From: Escallonia rubra | Lineage: Eukaryota; Streptophyta; Magnoliopsida; Escalloniales; Escalloniaceae | Length of the DNA stretch: 64,000 nt | Direction of reading: 5' to 3' | NCBI GenBank assembly: GCA_033065855.1 | Contig: JAVXUO010000943.1 | Location: 70,001 to 134,000, forward strand | In this document: piece by piece, positions 23,067 through 33,759 of the stretch | Layout: each line of letters begins with the position of its first letter | Position numbering within the stretch: the first letter of the stretch is position 1 | Translations under genes and position numbers: made by a program | The notes under the pieces: generated by a model | What the model was told of the DNA's origin: nothing | Seen by the model: the letters and a program-made list of their open reading frames with translations, nothing else | Database searches by the model: none

Positions 23067-23616
23067 GGGATGACTGTGGTGGATCACAAAAGAAGACAAG
23101 GAAGAAGCAGAGTGCGAGACGTCGCGGTGGAACAATTGGACGATCACAGTCATCGCGGGGCGACGTGTTTGGGGATGACGAGGCCCGCCTACGCCTGTCA
23201 GGATGTCAGGGGTGCCGTTGAGTTTTGATGATGGTGGAGCTAGGAGTTTTAATCCAACACCGAGTCGGAGCAATGTGTTGTTGACGGTAAAGGGAGCGGT
23301 GCCCGGCTGCCCACCGGAGGAGCTATGGAGAGAGTTGGGTTAGCGAGTGGCTGCGGATGTGTTTCTGGGGCCTTGGAGTGTTTCGTCGACGACGGAGAGT
23401 CCCATGGTTCCCTCGCCGTATGTTTGAGCGCCGAGCGGGGAGGTTGCCCCGGTGATGTCGCTGAGGTATGTGCCGGGTTTGTTGGCAGAGTGATGAGATA
23501 TACCGTGGTCGCCTGTGACGTTTAAGAGCCACAACACGATGCCAGTGCGTTGAAATTTTTGGTGCACTTACATGTTGGAGCGTTCGATTTAGGTGGAGAG
23601 GTTGGATGCGTAGGGG
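23067..23616 (+). other. 5' part of the PMD region, interrupted frames
   Basis: Continuous with 22074 once the hAT element is removed. Plus-strand frames read a serine- and proline-rich stretch with several stops, upstream of the recognisable PMD exon. It probably encoded the N-terminal part of the PMD protein or its leader, now degraded. Confidence 0.35.
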
Positions 23617-24111
23617 GTGGTGTCAGCTGTGGAGGCAACGTTCAAGGTGGTTGATCCGGTGAGGGATATTAAAGGCTTGACGTTGTTGCTTTCCAGGTGG
23701 AGCTCTCAGACGCATACATTCATCACAGAGTTTGGGGAGATTGGGCCGACACTTCTGGACGTGGTGATGCCGACCGAGTTGTCGATGCACGGGACAGAGG
23801 ATGCTTGTGCATTGAAGTTGATAGCGCATGAATGGTTGACCGTCAAGACGTTGCAGGGGTTTTCGGCCGAGATAAAGAGCCACCGAAAGGGTACGTACAT
23901 CGGGTGGATCAAACACTTCTATGGTACGACGACTGCGCGACCCGGGCAGAAGTCGGTGTCGGAGGACGATATCCATATGGGTCCCTACTATATGGACGAG
24001 ATATATGAGCTAGTGGGATTCCTTGCCATGTTCTTGTCGATGTATGCACTTCTATTGTCTTCGTTTTTGCATTGCTTGCACGTTGTATTTCGATTGCTCT
24101 CGTATGCATAG
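23617..24111 (+). pseudogene. PMD (plant mobile domain, aminotransferase-like) protein, first recognisable exon
   Basis: An open frame of 164 codons. Residues ~25-60 read LLLSRWSSQTHTFITEFGEI followed by GPTLLDVVMPTELSMHG, the opening of the PMD fold (W....THTF...FGE..PTL.DV). DACALKLIAHEWL and GTYIGWIKHF follow. The exon probably ends near 24030-24040 before a GTATGC donor; residues beyond that read into intron. It runs antisense to the gypsy element that contains it, between integrase and the 3' LTR. PMD proteins in plants include the silencing factors MAIN and MAIL1 and many transposon-borne copies. Upstream stops make the start uncertain, so it is called a pseudogene although this exon is open. 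Confidence 0.7.
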
Positions 24112-24244
24112 TATGTCGAATCCTATACTTAGAAAAAAAATTGTGCTTCAAGAAGTTAGTGTAGTCATACTGTCATGCACTGCATTTTATGTTATGGACG
24201 GGGTGGGTTGGTCGTAATAGGTGTTGTATGTTCTATACTTGTAG

Positions 24245-25303
24245 GTTTGTATTTGAGGGGTGCATGAGGATGGCGTTGCCCCGAAGGTGTTCCCGTTGGC
24301 TATCAGGATGGCTAGGGGTGGTCGCGTCGGGCTAGCTCCCATTTACTTAGGCACATTGTACTCACGTCTGGACCAGTTTTCCAATGACGTGCAGAGGTTG
24401 TATGGACGATATCAGGTGTCGACCTACGTAGATTGGATGTTCTTACAGTGGTATCTATTCGAGATCTACATCGAGTATCGGCCTCCGGGGTTTTTTTTGG
24501 CACATCCATCGCCGAGGAAGGGCATGGTGACCTGGCCGGGCAGGTCTCGGGAGGTGGCGATCTGGTATGCAGGTGGCTGTGTATACGCTTGGGCGGGCAG
24601 GAAGAAGCCCGGATGCGAGTTGGCGGATATATTTGGCATGCGAGACGAGTGCATTGCTCGTATGTATGGTGATATGCATTATTCGTATGGCACCTCTCCG
24701 TGGATGCACCTGCAGGACACTAGTTTGCGACTGAGCAGGCGGGATGAGTTAACAGACATGGAGGTGGCCTTGCTAGTGGCCTATTTTTCGGGGTGGCTCC
24801 CCGTACTAACTGATGATGGCGGGAAGCCGGTGATGACCAAGTGTTATGTGGCGAGATATAGTCTCGACCGTCTATCCATGGCTTTTGGTTATGACTTAGA
24901 GCCCCCATGTGGCTATACCAGTCCTTGGGATGTGAAGACGACCTTTGGATATACGATCTTGGAGGAGGCACGGGCATGGCCATCGCCGATAGAGGAGTGG
25001 ATGAGGCTCCGGATCTTGTCGACGGGAGTACTGACGGCCGAGTACGCGCGGTGGTGGGAGCGAGTGCGGATGACATGGTCAGAGTGGTTATCCCAGGCGC
25101 CACCCGACAGGCAACAGTTCGACGTCTTTTCAGGGGACAGAGGATTGGGGTTGATATCAGCGCAGGTTGCGAGGCAGTATGTCATGTTGGTATTACTTAC
25201 TGGTGTATCAGATCTGTCGGCACCAGCACGTGCGTCGAGGGTGCCGGGTGCCGGCAAGGGTCCCATTTTGTCATTGAGAGTGGGTATGATGAAGTGTGCA
25301 TAG
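24245..25303 (+). pseudogene. PMD protein, central exon
   Basis: A long open frame (about 347 codons from 24260) after an acceptor-like CTATACTTGTAG. Near its start it reads RVGLAPIYLGTLYSRLDQ, the second half of the PMD core. WMFLQWYLFEIYIEY and a Trp/Arg-rich helical region (EEWMRLRILS, YARWWERVRMTW) follow. A TGA lies just before the frame at 24254, so joining to the previous exon needs a different acceptor or the gene is broken. The frame is otherwise clean for more than 1 kb, far better than the surrounding gag and RT, suggesting later decay or selection. A role in host gene silencing, as for MAIN/MAIL1, cannot be inferred for this copy. Confidence 0.75.
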
Positions 25304-25469
25304 CAAACGGGCGCGGTCTTCAGCAGCTGGCGGACTCAGGCCGAAGAGGCCGCAATAGGTATTGGAAGAGTCCGACTCTGAGGTTAGTATTATTCTTTAC
25401 CTGCTTTGTATAGTTACCGATTATCATCTACGTGTGTTCTAAGATTCTTCTCCTTTTTTTTTTGACAGG

Positions 25470-26484
25470 AACTCGATGATGCTGATGAGGCTACTGATGT
25501 AGATTCGGATGAGACAGCAGAGGACGCTTAGGCTGTCACTGATGTTGTTGAGGAGTTGGATGCTGAGATATGTGATGAAGCCGAGGCGATGGATGTTGCG
25601 GCAGACGATGAGGCCGATGAGATGGATGCTGAGGCGGCCTATAAGGTTGAGCCGATGGATAGTGAGGCTGTTGAGGAGGTCACAACGGTGGAGCATGCAG
25701 CGACATATATTGTGGAGCCAATCGAGCCGGTCAGTTGTCCGAGTTCGTCGCCTATCTTAGTCGAGGTAGTGTTTGGTGGCTAGATGGGTCATATGTTTGA
25801 GGGGATGACTGGTAGACCAGTAGAGAGCCAGATGCTCTGACATGAGCACATGATGGGTTACCAGCGACACATGTAGTGGTTGGAGATCCATTGCCGCGGC
25901 AGAAAGTACCTGGTCTATCTGTTGTGGAGCCTGTGCTGGATACATTATCGGGGGCAGCCGTAGATGCGGGTGATGCTCTTTTGGCGATGCATGCTGCTGC
26001 CGTTGGCGTGCAGTGAGTGGTTGGTAGAGCTGCAGGGGCTGGTGATGCCAGTGGCGGATCTTCAGTCGGGCAGGTGGACGGTGCACCATAGGATGGCGTC
26101 GGGTTGTCTGATTTAGTAGTCCATCGGTTGGAGATGATTAGGGCGAGACATCTGTAGACGTCCGCTGGCACTATTACTGTGTGGGGCACAGTATTCACGA
26201 AGGCATTATACACTGCATTTGTGGATTGGCTGGTGACTCTTGGTGTGGTGTTGTCCTCGGTTTGGACTTCAAAGGTCATATCTCAGTTTATATCGAAACT
26301 CGTGCCTTTCTTATCTATTGGCTTCCAACTGGACTGGTTGGCCGACTATATCAGAGCGAGGGGGCAGAGTGCTGAGGCCGTAGTGGGACTGACCCTTATA
26401 AAGGCTCAGGAGGTGGTGTTGCAGAGTTGTAGGCGAGTGCTTGATGCAGTGTTGACAGAGGTGACCGGACCGGAGAAGCGGTAG
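25470..26484 (+). pseudogene. PMD protein, acidic and C-terminal part
   Basis: After a T-rich tract and acceptor (TTTTTTTTGACAG, near 25469) the plus strand reads ELDDADEATDVDSDE, one TAG stop, then an acidic repeat-like stretch (VVEELDAEICDEAEAMDVAA and following). After more stops, 26179-26484 encodes a helical segment (AEAVVGLTLIKAQEVVLQSC). PMD proteins commonly end in low-complexity and coiled-coil sequence, so this fits as the 3' end of the same gene. Several stops and a frameshift show it is decayed. Confidence 0.5.
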
Positions 26485-26639
26485 AGATACGGGTCCAGCT
26501 TGCCGAGATAGAGGCTCGACGGGCAGAGATAGAGAGTCAGCGGTCCGAGTGGGATGGTAGATGGTCGGATCTGCAGTCGTAGCGACAGGCCTGGAGGCAT
26601 ACTCTTCTGATCCTATTGGAACATTGTTTACTTCCTTAC

Positions 26640-27120
26640 ATTAGATGTCATGTCCTTTGCATTATCTAGTAGACATTGGTCCGTATTGGCCTGCAAACCT
26701 GTGACTTGTGTACATTTTGCTGATATTGATATTGCAATCATATGGTTCTTTTGTACATGTGCTTGTTGTGATATGGTGCTTAGCTTTTGATGTACTTGTG
26801 TGACTTTGCATGTGTTGGCTTCTCGTTGGTGTTCCCCCTTCCCCGCCCATAGCAGGTTACTTAGTGCACAATGGTGAAAATAAAAAAAGTGCATTACATA
26901 CAGTAGTTGAGGCAAATGAATGATTTTTTGCATTGATAGTATTTGGGCCAAAATGCCATTACATGAGTAAAGTAAGAACTTGTAATAATAAAAAAAAGTT
27001 ACAAGTCATAAACATGTGTGCATATACAAAAAATGCAATGTGTGTAAGTGTTCTAAGCTTTGGGCGAGTAGGGCTGGGGGGAACAATCCGCAACTTATTA
27101 TGCATAATACTTCTATAGGT
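26640..27120. other. Spacer between PMD gene and integrase
   Basis: No coding signal. A pyrimidine-rich run at 26831-26847 (GTTCCCCCTTCCCC) is purine-rich on the element's coding strand and could be an internal polypurine tract, which some Tat/Ogre elements have. Confidence 0.35.
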
Positions 27121-27214
27121 AGTGGCCGTATAGGGCCACGATCTGTCCATCGTCTGGATTGAGCAGGAGCTAGGAGCCGCTGTCTCTGGCTGTATGCACT
27201 TTGAATGGTCCTTC

Positions 27215-28340
27215 CTAATTTGGTGTGAACTTGGGGGCTGACATGTTGGCACGTACATGCTTGGCGGCTTGGAGGACAAGGTCACCTTCCACAAATGATC
27301 GAGGATTGACTGTCTTCTCGTAGGCTTTCTTGAGCTGTTCATGATACTTCTTCATGCGGCGCAAGGCGTTGGTTCTTTTTTCATCAAGGCCCTCAAGGGC
27401 TGCCATTCTGGTTTCTTTCTCTCCGAGACCGCTACTTAGGGAGAGTCGAGCTGAGGCGATTGCAATCTCGGCTAGTACCACACACTCATCCTCATAGACG
27501 AGGGAAAAAGGTGTGGCCTTCGTCACTGTGTGCTTAGAAGTGCGGTAAGCCCAAAGTGCCAGACTTAGCTTCTCAGACCATAAACCACTTGCATCATGAA
27601 CCATCCGTGACAGTACGCGGAGTAGCATCTTGTTGGAGGCTTCAGCTTGACCATTGCCTTGTGGATAGTAAGGAGTTGATGTGGCATGGTTGATGTTGTA
27701 CCCTTCCATGAGAGCTCGAATATCCCTGTTGATGAATAGTGTGCCGTTGTCTGATATGATACACCGGGGGGTACCAAAGCGACAGATGAGGTGATCGTGT
27801 AAGAAGTTAATAATGGCACCTCTCGTGGCTCTTCGTAGAGGGATGGCTTCGACCCATTTTGTAAAACGTTCCGTTGCGACCATGATCCATATGTGACCTC
27901 TGGATGGCGGGTGTATGGGGCCAATGAGGTCAAGAGCCCAAGAGTGGAATGGCCAAAGGGCCAGTATCATGCGAAGGTCGGACGCTGGCGTGTACATCCT
28001 GTCGGTGTGCCTCTGGCAGGGTTGACAGTGTCGAACATAAGAGATGGAGTCGGATTCCATAGTCGGCCAATAGTATCCCAACCTTAGTAATTTTGCGTAC
28101 AACTTTTGAGATCCTTGATGCTCCTCGCAATCGCCATTATGCACTGCATTAATCACCTCTACTACCTGGACACATTGCAAGCATCGCAGGGTGTGCCCCG
28201 AAAAACCTATGCGAAATAACTCACCTTCCGTCACAAAACACTTGATCAGTTTTCATTTGATAGATCGTGCCAAGCTACAGTCAGGAGGTAGAATCCCATG
28301 AGATAGATATCGGATGAAAGGCTGACGCCAGTCACCCTCG
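27215..28340 (-). pseudogene. Gypsy integrase
   Basis: Integrates element cDNA into the nuclear genome. The frame 28234-27215 is open for 339 codons. The N-terminal zinc-binding pattern is AVHNGDCEEHQGSQKLYAK, then GYYWPTM and CQPCQRH. The DDE catalytic core reads WALDLIGPI, then IISDNGTLF, then TPYYPQGNGQAEASNKML, with all three acids present. The C-terminal region is Lys/Arg-rich with EGDLVLQAAK and no chromodomain, as in Tat elements. A stop just upstream (near 28258) breaks it from the rest of pol. It is the best preserved gypsy domain. Confidence 0.85.
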
Positions 28341-28740
28341 ACATTGATCACAAGAGCTTCCGCACTATCCGGCGCATATAGGCATTCAGGACAATCCCGT
28401 TGTATCTCTGAAGCATCATTGGCCATGGATGGCGAAAAGAGGCCCATGCGCTGAAGGCGACGGTATAGGGGGGACCGTTGAGGCTGCAACACTTCTGATG
28501 GCCAAGTTGAAGTTTATGCTTTGCTGCTTTTTGCGCCCAACACATGACTAGAGTGCCTCCGGGACATCGTCTGTACAAGACATCTCCTAACATCAAAAAA
28601 TCCATGAGGGTAGAGGTATAAGCAAGAGATGATGCCTTGAGTTGGTCGACGATCGGCTGCCTCCAATCGTCTGCAGTAGCATCCTTTGGTACTAAGTTCA
28701 AAGTTGTGCATGGTTCGGTCCTCTTGATGATGGTTAGCAT
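28253..28740 (-). pseudogene. Pol linker with a second, diverged zinc-binding-like module
   Basis: Between second RNase H and integrase the minus strand encodes DWRQPIVDQLKASS, GDVLYRRCPGGTL and, after a frameshift, YRRLQRMGLFSPSM and EIQRDCPECLYAP. This is followed by a second linker start, DWRQPFIRYLSHGI, leading into the integrase zinc finger. The order linker, H/C-type module, linker, H/C-type module looks like an internal duplication of the integrase N-terminal region. I have seen similar phrases in plant pol proteins but cannot confirm the distribution. Confidence 0.55.
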
Positions 28741-29236
28741 TCACTGCTCGCCATCAACTTTTATCTTTAACGCGATCGTGGCCAAGTTTTTCGCATATCT
28801 GTTGTGATGTTTATAGTGGACATGGCCAAGTTTTCCTTCCAAGTGTTGTACCAAGGCACGGCAAGGTGTCAAGGCTGGCTCATTGATTGCGAACTCCCCG
28901 TCAGCCTGTTTCATGATCAAGTTGGAGTCTCCTTTCACACATAATGCTTTAGCCCCCATACTGATAGCCAGCATGAGGCCAATGACAAGTGCCTCATACT
29001 CAGCTTCCATGTTAGACACTGGGAATGCAAGCTTGAATGATATGGAGGTGGTAACATCTGGACTTTGAAGGACTATGTCGGCACCCTCTTGCCGGAGGGG
29101 TGCTCTGCTGGGACCTTTGCTAGTGGCTGACCCGTCGAACTCAAGCGTCCATAATTCATCGATGTCGGTGATTAGGGTTGTCTCCTCCCCAGGTAATTGA
29201 TCCAAGGTCGGTTCATATTGTTGGCGTGGGAAGAAG
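28741..29236 (-). pseudogene. Second (archaeal-type) RNase H of the Tat element
   Basis: Degrades RNA in RNA/DNA hybrids during reverse transcription. The minus strand reads LWTLEFDGSATSKGP (first Asp), NMEAEYEALVIGL (Glu), VKGDSNLIMKQ (second Asp). It ends with HNRYAKNLATIA where the family usually has an AD before a helix; the last Asp appears replaced. A second RNase H of this type after the ordinary one is diagnostic for the Tat lineage. The same open frame extends upstream to 29406 into the first RNase H tail. Confidence 0.8.
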
Positions 29237-29237
29237 G

Positions 29238-29633
29238 TCAAGAGGTCTGCAAGTGCCTGGTTCCGTAGAGCTGTAGGATTCTTGATAGATAAGCCAAACT
29301 CGGCCAAGAGCAACAACCAGCGGGTAAGTCGGCCAGACAGGGCAGGGCAGGTGAGCGTGTACCGGAGTGGATCAGCCTTGGTGACAAGTGTGATCTGGTG
29401 CGCCAAAAGTAATGTCTGAATTTATGTGAGGTGTAAACTAAGGCTAGGCAGTGTTTCTCGATCTCGGAGTAATTGGCTTCAGGTCCCCTGATTGACCGAC
29501 TGAGATAATAAACAGGACGCTCCACCCCATCCACCTCTTTGGCAAGTAAAGCCCCTATGGACCTGGGTGCAGAGGTCAAGTAAAGTAAGAGTAGGATGCC
29601 TTGCTGTGGCACGACCATGGTTTGCAGTGACAT
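29238..29633 (-). pseudogene. Gypsy RNase H (first)
   Basis: Reads LYLTSAPRSIGALLAKEV, RPVYYLSRSIRGPEANYS, IEKHCLALVYTSHKFRHYF, the usual gypsy RNase H text. The expected S..A.S.VL start is changed, and a frameshift near 29410 splits the domain. Confidence 0.75.
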
Positions 29634-29678
29634 GATGACTGACTTGATATGTTCAAAGGCTTACTATTGGGGTGCACC

Positions 29679-30867
29679 CTAACTCCATGGTGCGCTCTTG
29701 TGTGTCAAGTGCTGAAAAGGTATGATAAGTTTGGCTAATGCAGGGATGAATCGGCGGATGTAAGAAACCTTACTGAGGAAGCTCTTCAACTGTTTGGTGC
29801 TTTTGGGAGGGGGCATATCTTGAATGGAGGCGGCTTTAGAAAGGTCAACGTCGATGCCCTGTCGACTGACCAGGAAGCCGAGGAATTTACCGAAGGAGAC
29901 TCCAAAGGCACATTTCTGTGGATTCATCTGCATATTATATTGGCGACAATAATCAAAGACTACTCGGTGGTCAGTGAGGTGATCACTTTCTTTTTAGACT
30001 TGATGATGAGATCATCGACATAGTCTTCCACTGTATGGTGTATCATGTCATGGAAAATGGCTGCCATCGCCCTTTGATAGGTAGCACCCGCATTCTTAAG
30101 GCCGAAAGACATGACTTTCCAACAAAAGTTACCCATGGGAGTTCGGAAGGCTGTCTTGGCACAGTCGTCAGGATTCATCCAAATTTGGTTGTAGCCGGTG
30201 AAACCATCCATGAAAGACAAGGTTTTGTGTCCCGCGGCAGCCTCCGTCAGCATGTCGATGTTGGGCAGTGGAAACTCGTCTTTGGGGCATGCTTTGTTCA
30301 ACTCTCGAAAGTCAATACAAATGCGAACTTGGCCGTTCTTCTTTTGTATAGGATGACGTTGGCAAGCCAGATGGGGTGAGTGATAGGCTTAATGAAGCCA
30401 ACATGCAGAAGTCGTTATATCTCTTGCTTGATCTTCAACTCAAGCTCGGGGCAGAAAGTCTGCAGGTGTTGTCGGACAGGGGTGAACCCGGTAGCAATAT
30501 TGAGATGGTGCGTCACCAAGACAGGGTCCAACCCAGGCATCTCATTATAACTCCATGCCAATACATCATGATATTTGTAAAGGAGGGTAACCAATTCCTC
30601 TCTTCGGCCCGGGGCGAGTTTTGTGCCAATGTACGTAAGTCGTGGTTCCTTGCCCGGGTCAGCCAAGTTGATTTTTTCAAGGTCTTCATCCTGTGGTCGA
30701 AGACCATCTTCATAGCAAGGTGGGGCATCTCCCGAGGTAAGTTCGGGGTCTGGCAGGCAATGCTCCGCCGCGCAGCACCATTCAGTCTCCATGGGTGGGT
30801 CAAGGTCGAGGGGGTCAGATGACGGACCACCTGAAGCCCCCGCACACCGTAACAATTGGTAGATCAC
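29679..30867 (-). pseudogene. Gypsy reverse transcriptase
   Basis: Copies element RNA to DNA. The N-terminal part (30867-30415) contains DVLAWSYNEMPGLDP. The catalytic part (30301-29960) contains SFMDGFTGYNQIWM (motif A Asp), MSFGLKNAGATYQRAM and the active site EDYVDDLIIKS. The thumb and connection (29933-29679) reads CAFGVSFGKFLGFLVS and QLKSFLSKVSYIRRFIP. The three pieces lie in different frames, so at least two frameshifts are present, although the active-site residues survive. Confidence 0.85.
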
Positions 30868-31261
30868 TTTGCCATTTTTGATGATGTGTTGGAAGGTTGG
30901 TTAGGCTTTTTGTTTCTTGGACTTTGGGGATGAAGGCGGGGAGCTGGTCTTCATAGCAGGCGGCGGCAATGAGGTCGTCCTCTTTTTCTTGTTACTTTTC
31001 TTGGCTTTGGACTTGGGAGACTTGTTTCCACACAGCTCGTTCCAGTTTGGCAACTTGGTGGAATGGACGTGAGTAGCATTTTTACCATCCTCGGTAAGCT
31101 CGATGAAGAAGGAGGCCTCAACGAAGTATGATTCGGCGCATTTAAAAGAAGCCTTTGAGGCTGGTATTGTCATTGCTACCTCGCGTCCCGCAGGACCCGA
31201 CCACCAATTTTACACACTGATGGTACGTTGAGGGAACACCTTTGTTAATATGAATCCACGA

Positions 31262-31858
31262 TCAGCCAAGTAAGAGATGAAATGCGGGCTCATTGTCTAT
31301 CATGTGGAATGTAGTGTCGCGACGGACGGTTTCGACCATGAGGTCGATGGTGATATGGCCGAGGGTAGACTGGGGACCCTGCCCAAAGCCAGTGATCTTG
31401 ATTAGGTCATGCATGACCTCTCTTACGGGGATGTCAACCCTTTGCAGAGTGATGAGGGGTATGATATTGATTGAGGCCCTGTAGTCTACCCAGGCACGAC
31501 GGAAGCACGTGCCATTAATGGTACATTCCAAAGACAACGGCCGGTTATGATGTTCAACTTGCGGTAAGTCTTCGTCTGAGAAAAGAAATGCAGTGGATGG
31601 GATATGTTGGAGTTCGACTTGAGCAGTGAAGCATTCGGTATCGAGGTCGGTGGTAACCTTAATCAGGCAGTTGGATAGATAGCTTCTAGCAGCGGGTGAA
31701 AACCCCATTTCGACAAAGAACCCTTTGATCTTCGTCATTTGTCCTAATGAGGACGTCGGCTGAGTAGCTGAAGGTACACAAGGTGTGACCGTAGGGATGG
31801 CCTCCGTAAAGGCTTCAGTGATGATAGGTTTGACTTGTTCAGTGATGGCCATGAGCAC
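31262..31858 (-). pseudogene. Gypsy aspartic protease, active site altered
   Basis: Would process Gag-Pol. The frame reads NGTCFRRAWVDYRASINIIP where the family has VD.GAS.NI.P. The conserved Gly of the D-(S/T)-G triad is gone (D-Y-R), so it is unlikely to work. The following ITGFGQGPQSTLGHI and the strand before HLLLG match the retropepsin fold. Confidence 0.65.
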
Positions 31859-32159
31859 CTGATGCTCCTTGTTGTCGTTGCCATGCGGTGGGTAAGAGTG
31901 CCCACGTACATCATTGTTCTTTCGTAGCTTGAGGTCGCCCGCAGCGATCTTTCTTGTAAAAATCTCTCATAGCCCATTGCAATGCTTGAGGTGATGTCTG
32001 ACGGCTCGGTGGTAGGGACATTAATTAGGCTTGGCTTTGTCCGCTTCGGTGATGTTGGTCCTCATTGGTGGCAGTTAGAAGTTAGTGTCATGTTCTACCC
32101 AATCTGCCAGAAGGTCTTTCACCGTGTTTAAGTCACATGGGTAGTTGGGGGTAGGCTCT

Positions 32160-33692
32160 CGCTACCTTCACTTGTTAGAGCGTCGATCCCCTTCTTGGAA
32201 CTGACGCTTGTAGCCACTGTAGTAGTAGTTGTTGTTGTTATCGTTCCGAGTGTTGGATGTTATGGCAGTGGCGAGGAGTGCATTATGCGGCCGAGGCTTC
32301 CACTGCTTAACGGGACCAACTCGTAAGTACGACGGGCTGTCTCTTTGAGGTGTCTCCATGACCTCAATTGTAAGTTCTCAATATGCACCCAGTATACATC
32401 ACTCATGTTCTTAATGCATCTTGGAACCAGTGTCTCATCTTTGCTGAAGTCCGTGTACACTTAAGCCACTTGAGATGGAAGCGGTGCACATATTTGTTCA
32501 AGTCCTCCCCCAGGTTCTGGCGTATGTCGACAATATCAACAATAATGACCCGTTCAGCTTCGTAATGGAACTTGTCCAAGAACAGCTGGACCATGTCACT
32601 CCATGAATGGACAGTCCCCGCAGGGACCTGGTGGTACCAAGTATAAGCCAAGCCTGTAAGGGACTTGTGAAACTCTCTCAACTTCAAACTGTCCCCCGGA
32701 CCATATTAATCCAACGAGCCTACAAATCTTGTCAAGTGCACACGGGCGTTGCCCTCACGTCCGTTGAAGAGCACAAAGGTTGGTTGCTTGTACTTGAGGG
32801 GGTAGGGTGTGATGGTTATGTCATTGGCGTATGGAGCATGGCATGTTAGCCGGGCTGAGGAATTAGGTGAGGAGTTTTGTGACAGGCGGTGGAAAAGTTT
32901 TTCCAAGTCTGATCGAATGACATAGTTGGGGGATGGTTCCTCGTGGTCGGTCAAGAGATGGTGGCTGGCTGGGGTGCCGCGAGCCCCCGAGCCCTTAGAT
33001 GAGGCAATTTGGTGAGCGGGAGCAATGAAGGGTTGATACATGATAGGTGCTGGTGGTGGTAATTGTACATGGGCATGGTTGGGTGGGCGAGACATGTCCA
33101 CCACTTGGCCGGTGGTTTGGTGATGTTCAGTTGGGTAAGGGTTAGGCTCCATCTCAATGGAGTCGTGGGTTTCGGAAGAACTTCGTGTTGGCATATGTTG
33201 AGGTATGACAACAGGAAGAATCTGTTGCAACACCGGTCTGAAGTCTGCTTATGGTCTGCGGGATAGCACCGTAAAAAGAGGTGCGTCCAGTACGGGTGGT
33301 GAGGATGTCACGAGTCCTACCGCCAAGGGTCTATATGATCGAGGCGGTGGTGGTCGCGACACTGGGGTCTGAGCGACGTCAAGAGCCAACCCAGGTCCTG
33401 GAGGCTGGACTGGTGGAATTAATTGTTACGAGGCCAACGCCTGTATGGATCTTTATATCTCCATGATGGCAGCCATCAGAGTGGTCTGAGAGTCTTGTAA
33501 GTTGGCTATGGTGGGAGTAAGTTGTTGTATGACTGCACTGACAACCACTTCCATATCGGGTGCAGCGACTGAGGGTTGATCTTAGAGTCATGTGGCACTT
33601 GTCTCTTTTTGGTCACCAAGGTGGGCTTCTTCTTGCACAGTAGGGTTGGGGCCTTGGCTGGTAGTCCTGGTACTTCTTCGTTGCACATGCAT
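32160..33692 (-). pseudogene. Gypsy gag
   Basis: Would form the virus-like particle. Reading starts near 33692 (MHVQRRSTRTT), ~70 bp inside the 5' LTR, and is broken by many stops. The capsid core is clear at 32687-32403: LREFHKSLTGLAYTWYHQVP, WSDMVQLFLDKFH and QNLGEDLNKYVHRFHLKWLK, the gag motif of plant gypsy elements. The region upstream is Pro/His-rich. Confidence 0.75.
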
Positions 33693-33741
33693 GGTGACTG
33701 AGTGTGAAAGACAGGCAGACTGCAATACGATGCTCACCTCC

Positions 33742-33759
33742 CTAGCAGAGTTGCCAAAA
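33742..33759 (-). promoter_or_regulatory. Primer binding site of the gypsy element
   Basis: The minus strand directly after the LTR end (..GGCATCA) reads TTTTGGCAACTCTGC. It resembles the GGCGACTCTGCTGGGG site of Tat/Ogre elements, with one change. Confidence 0.6.
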
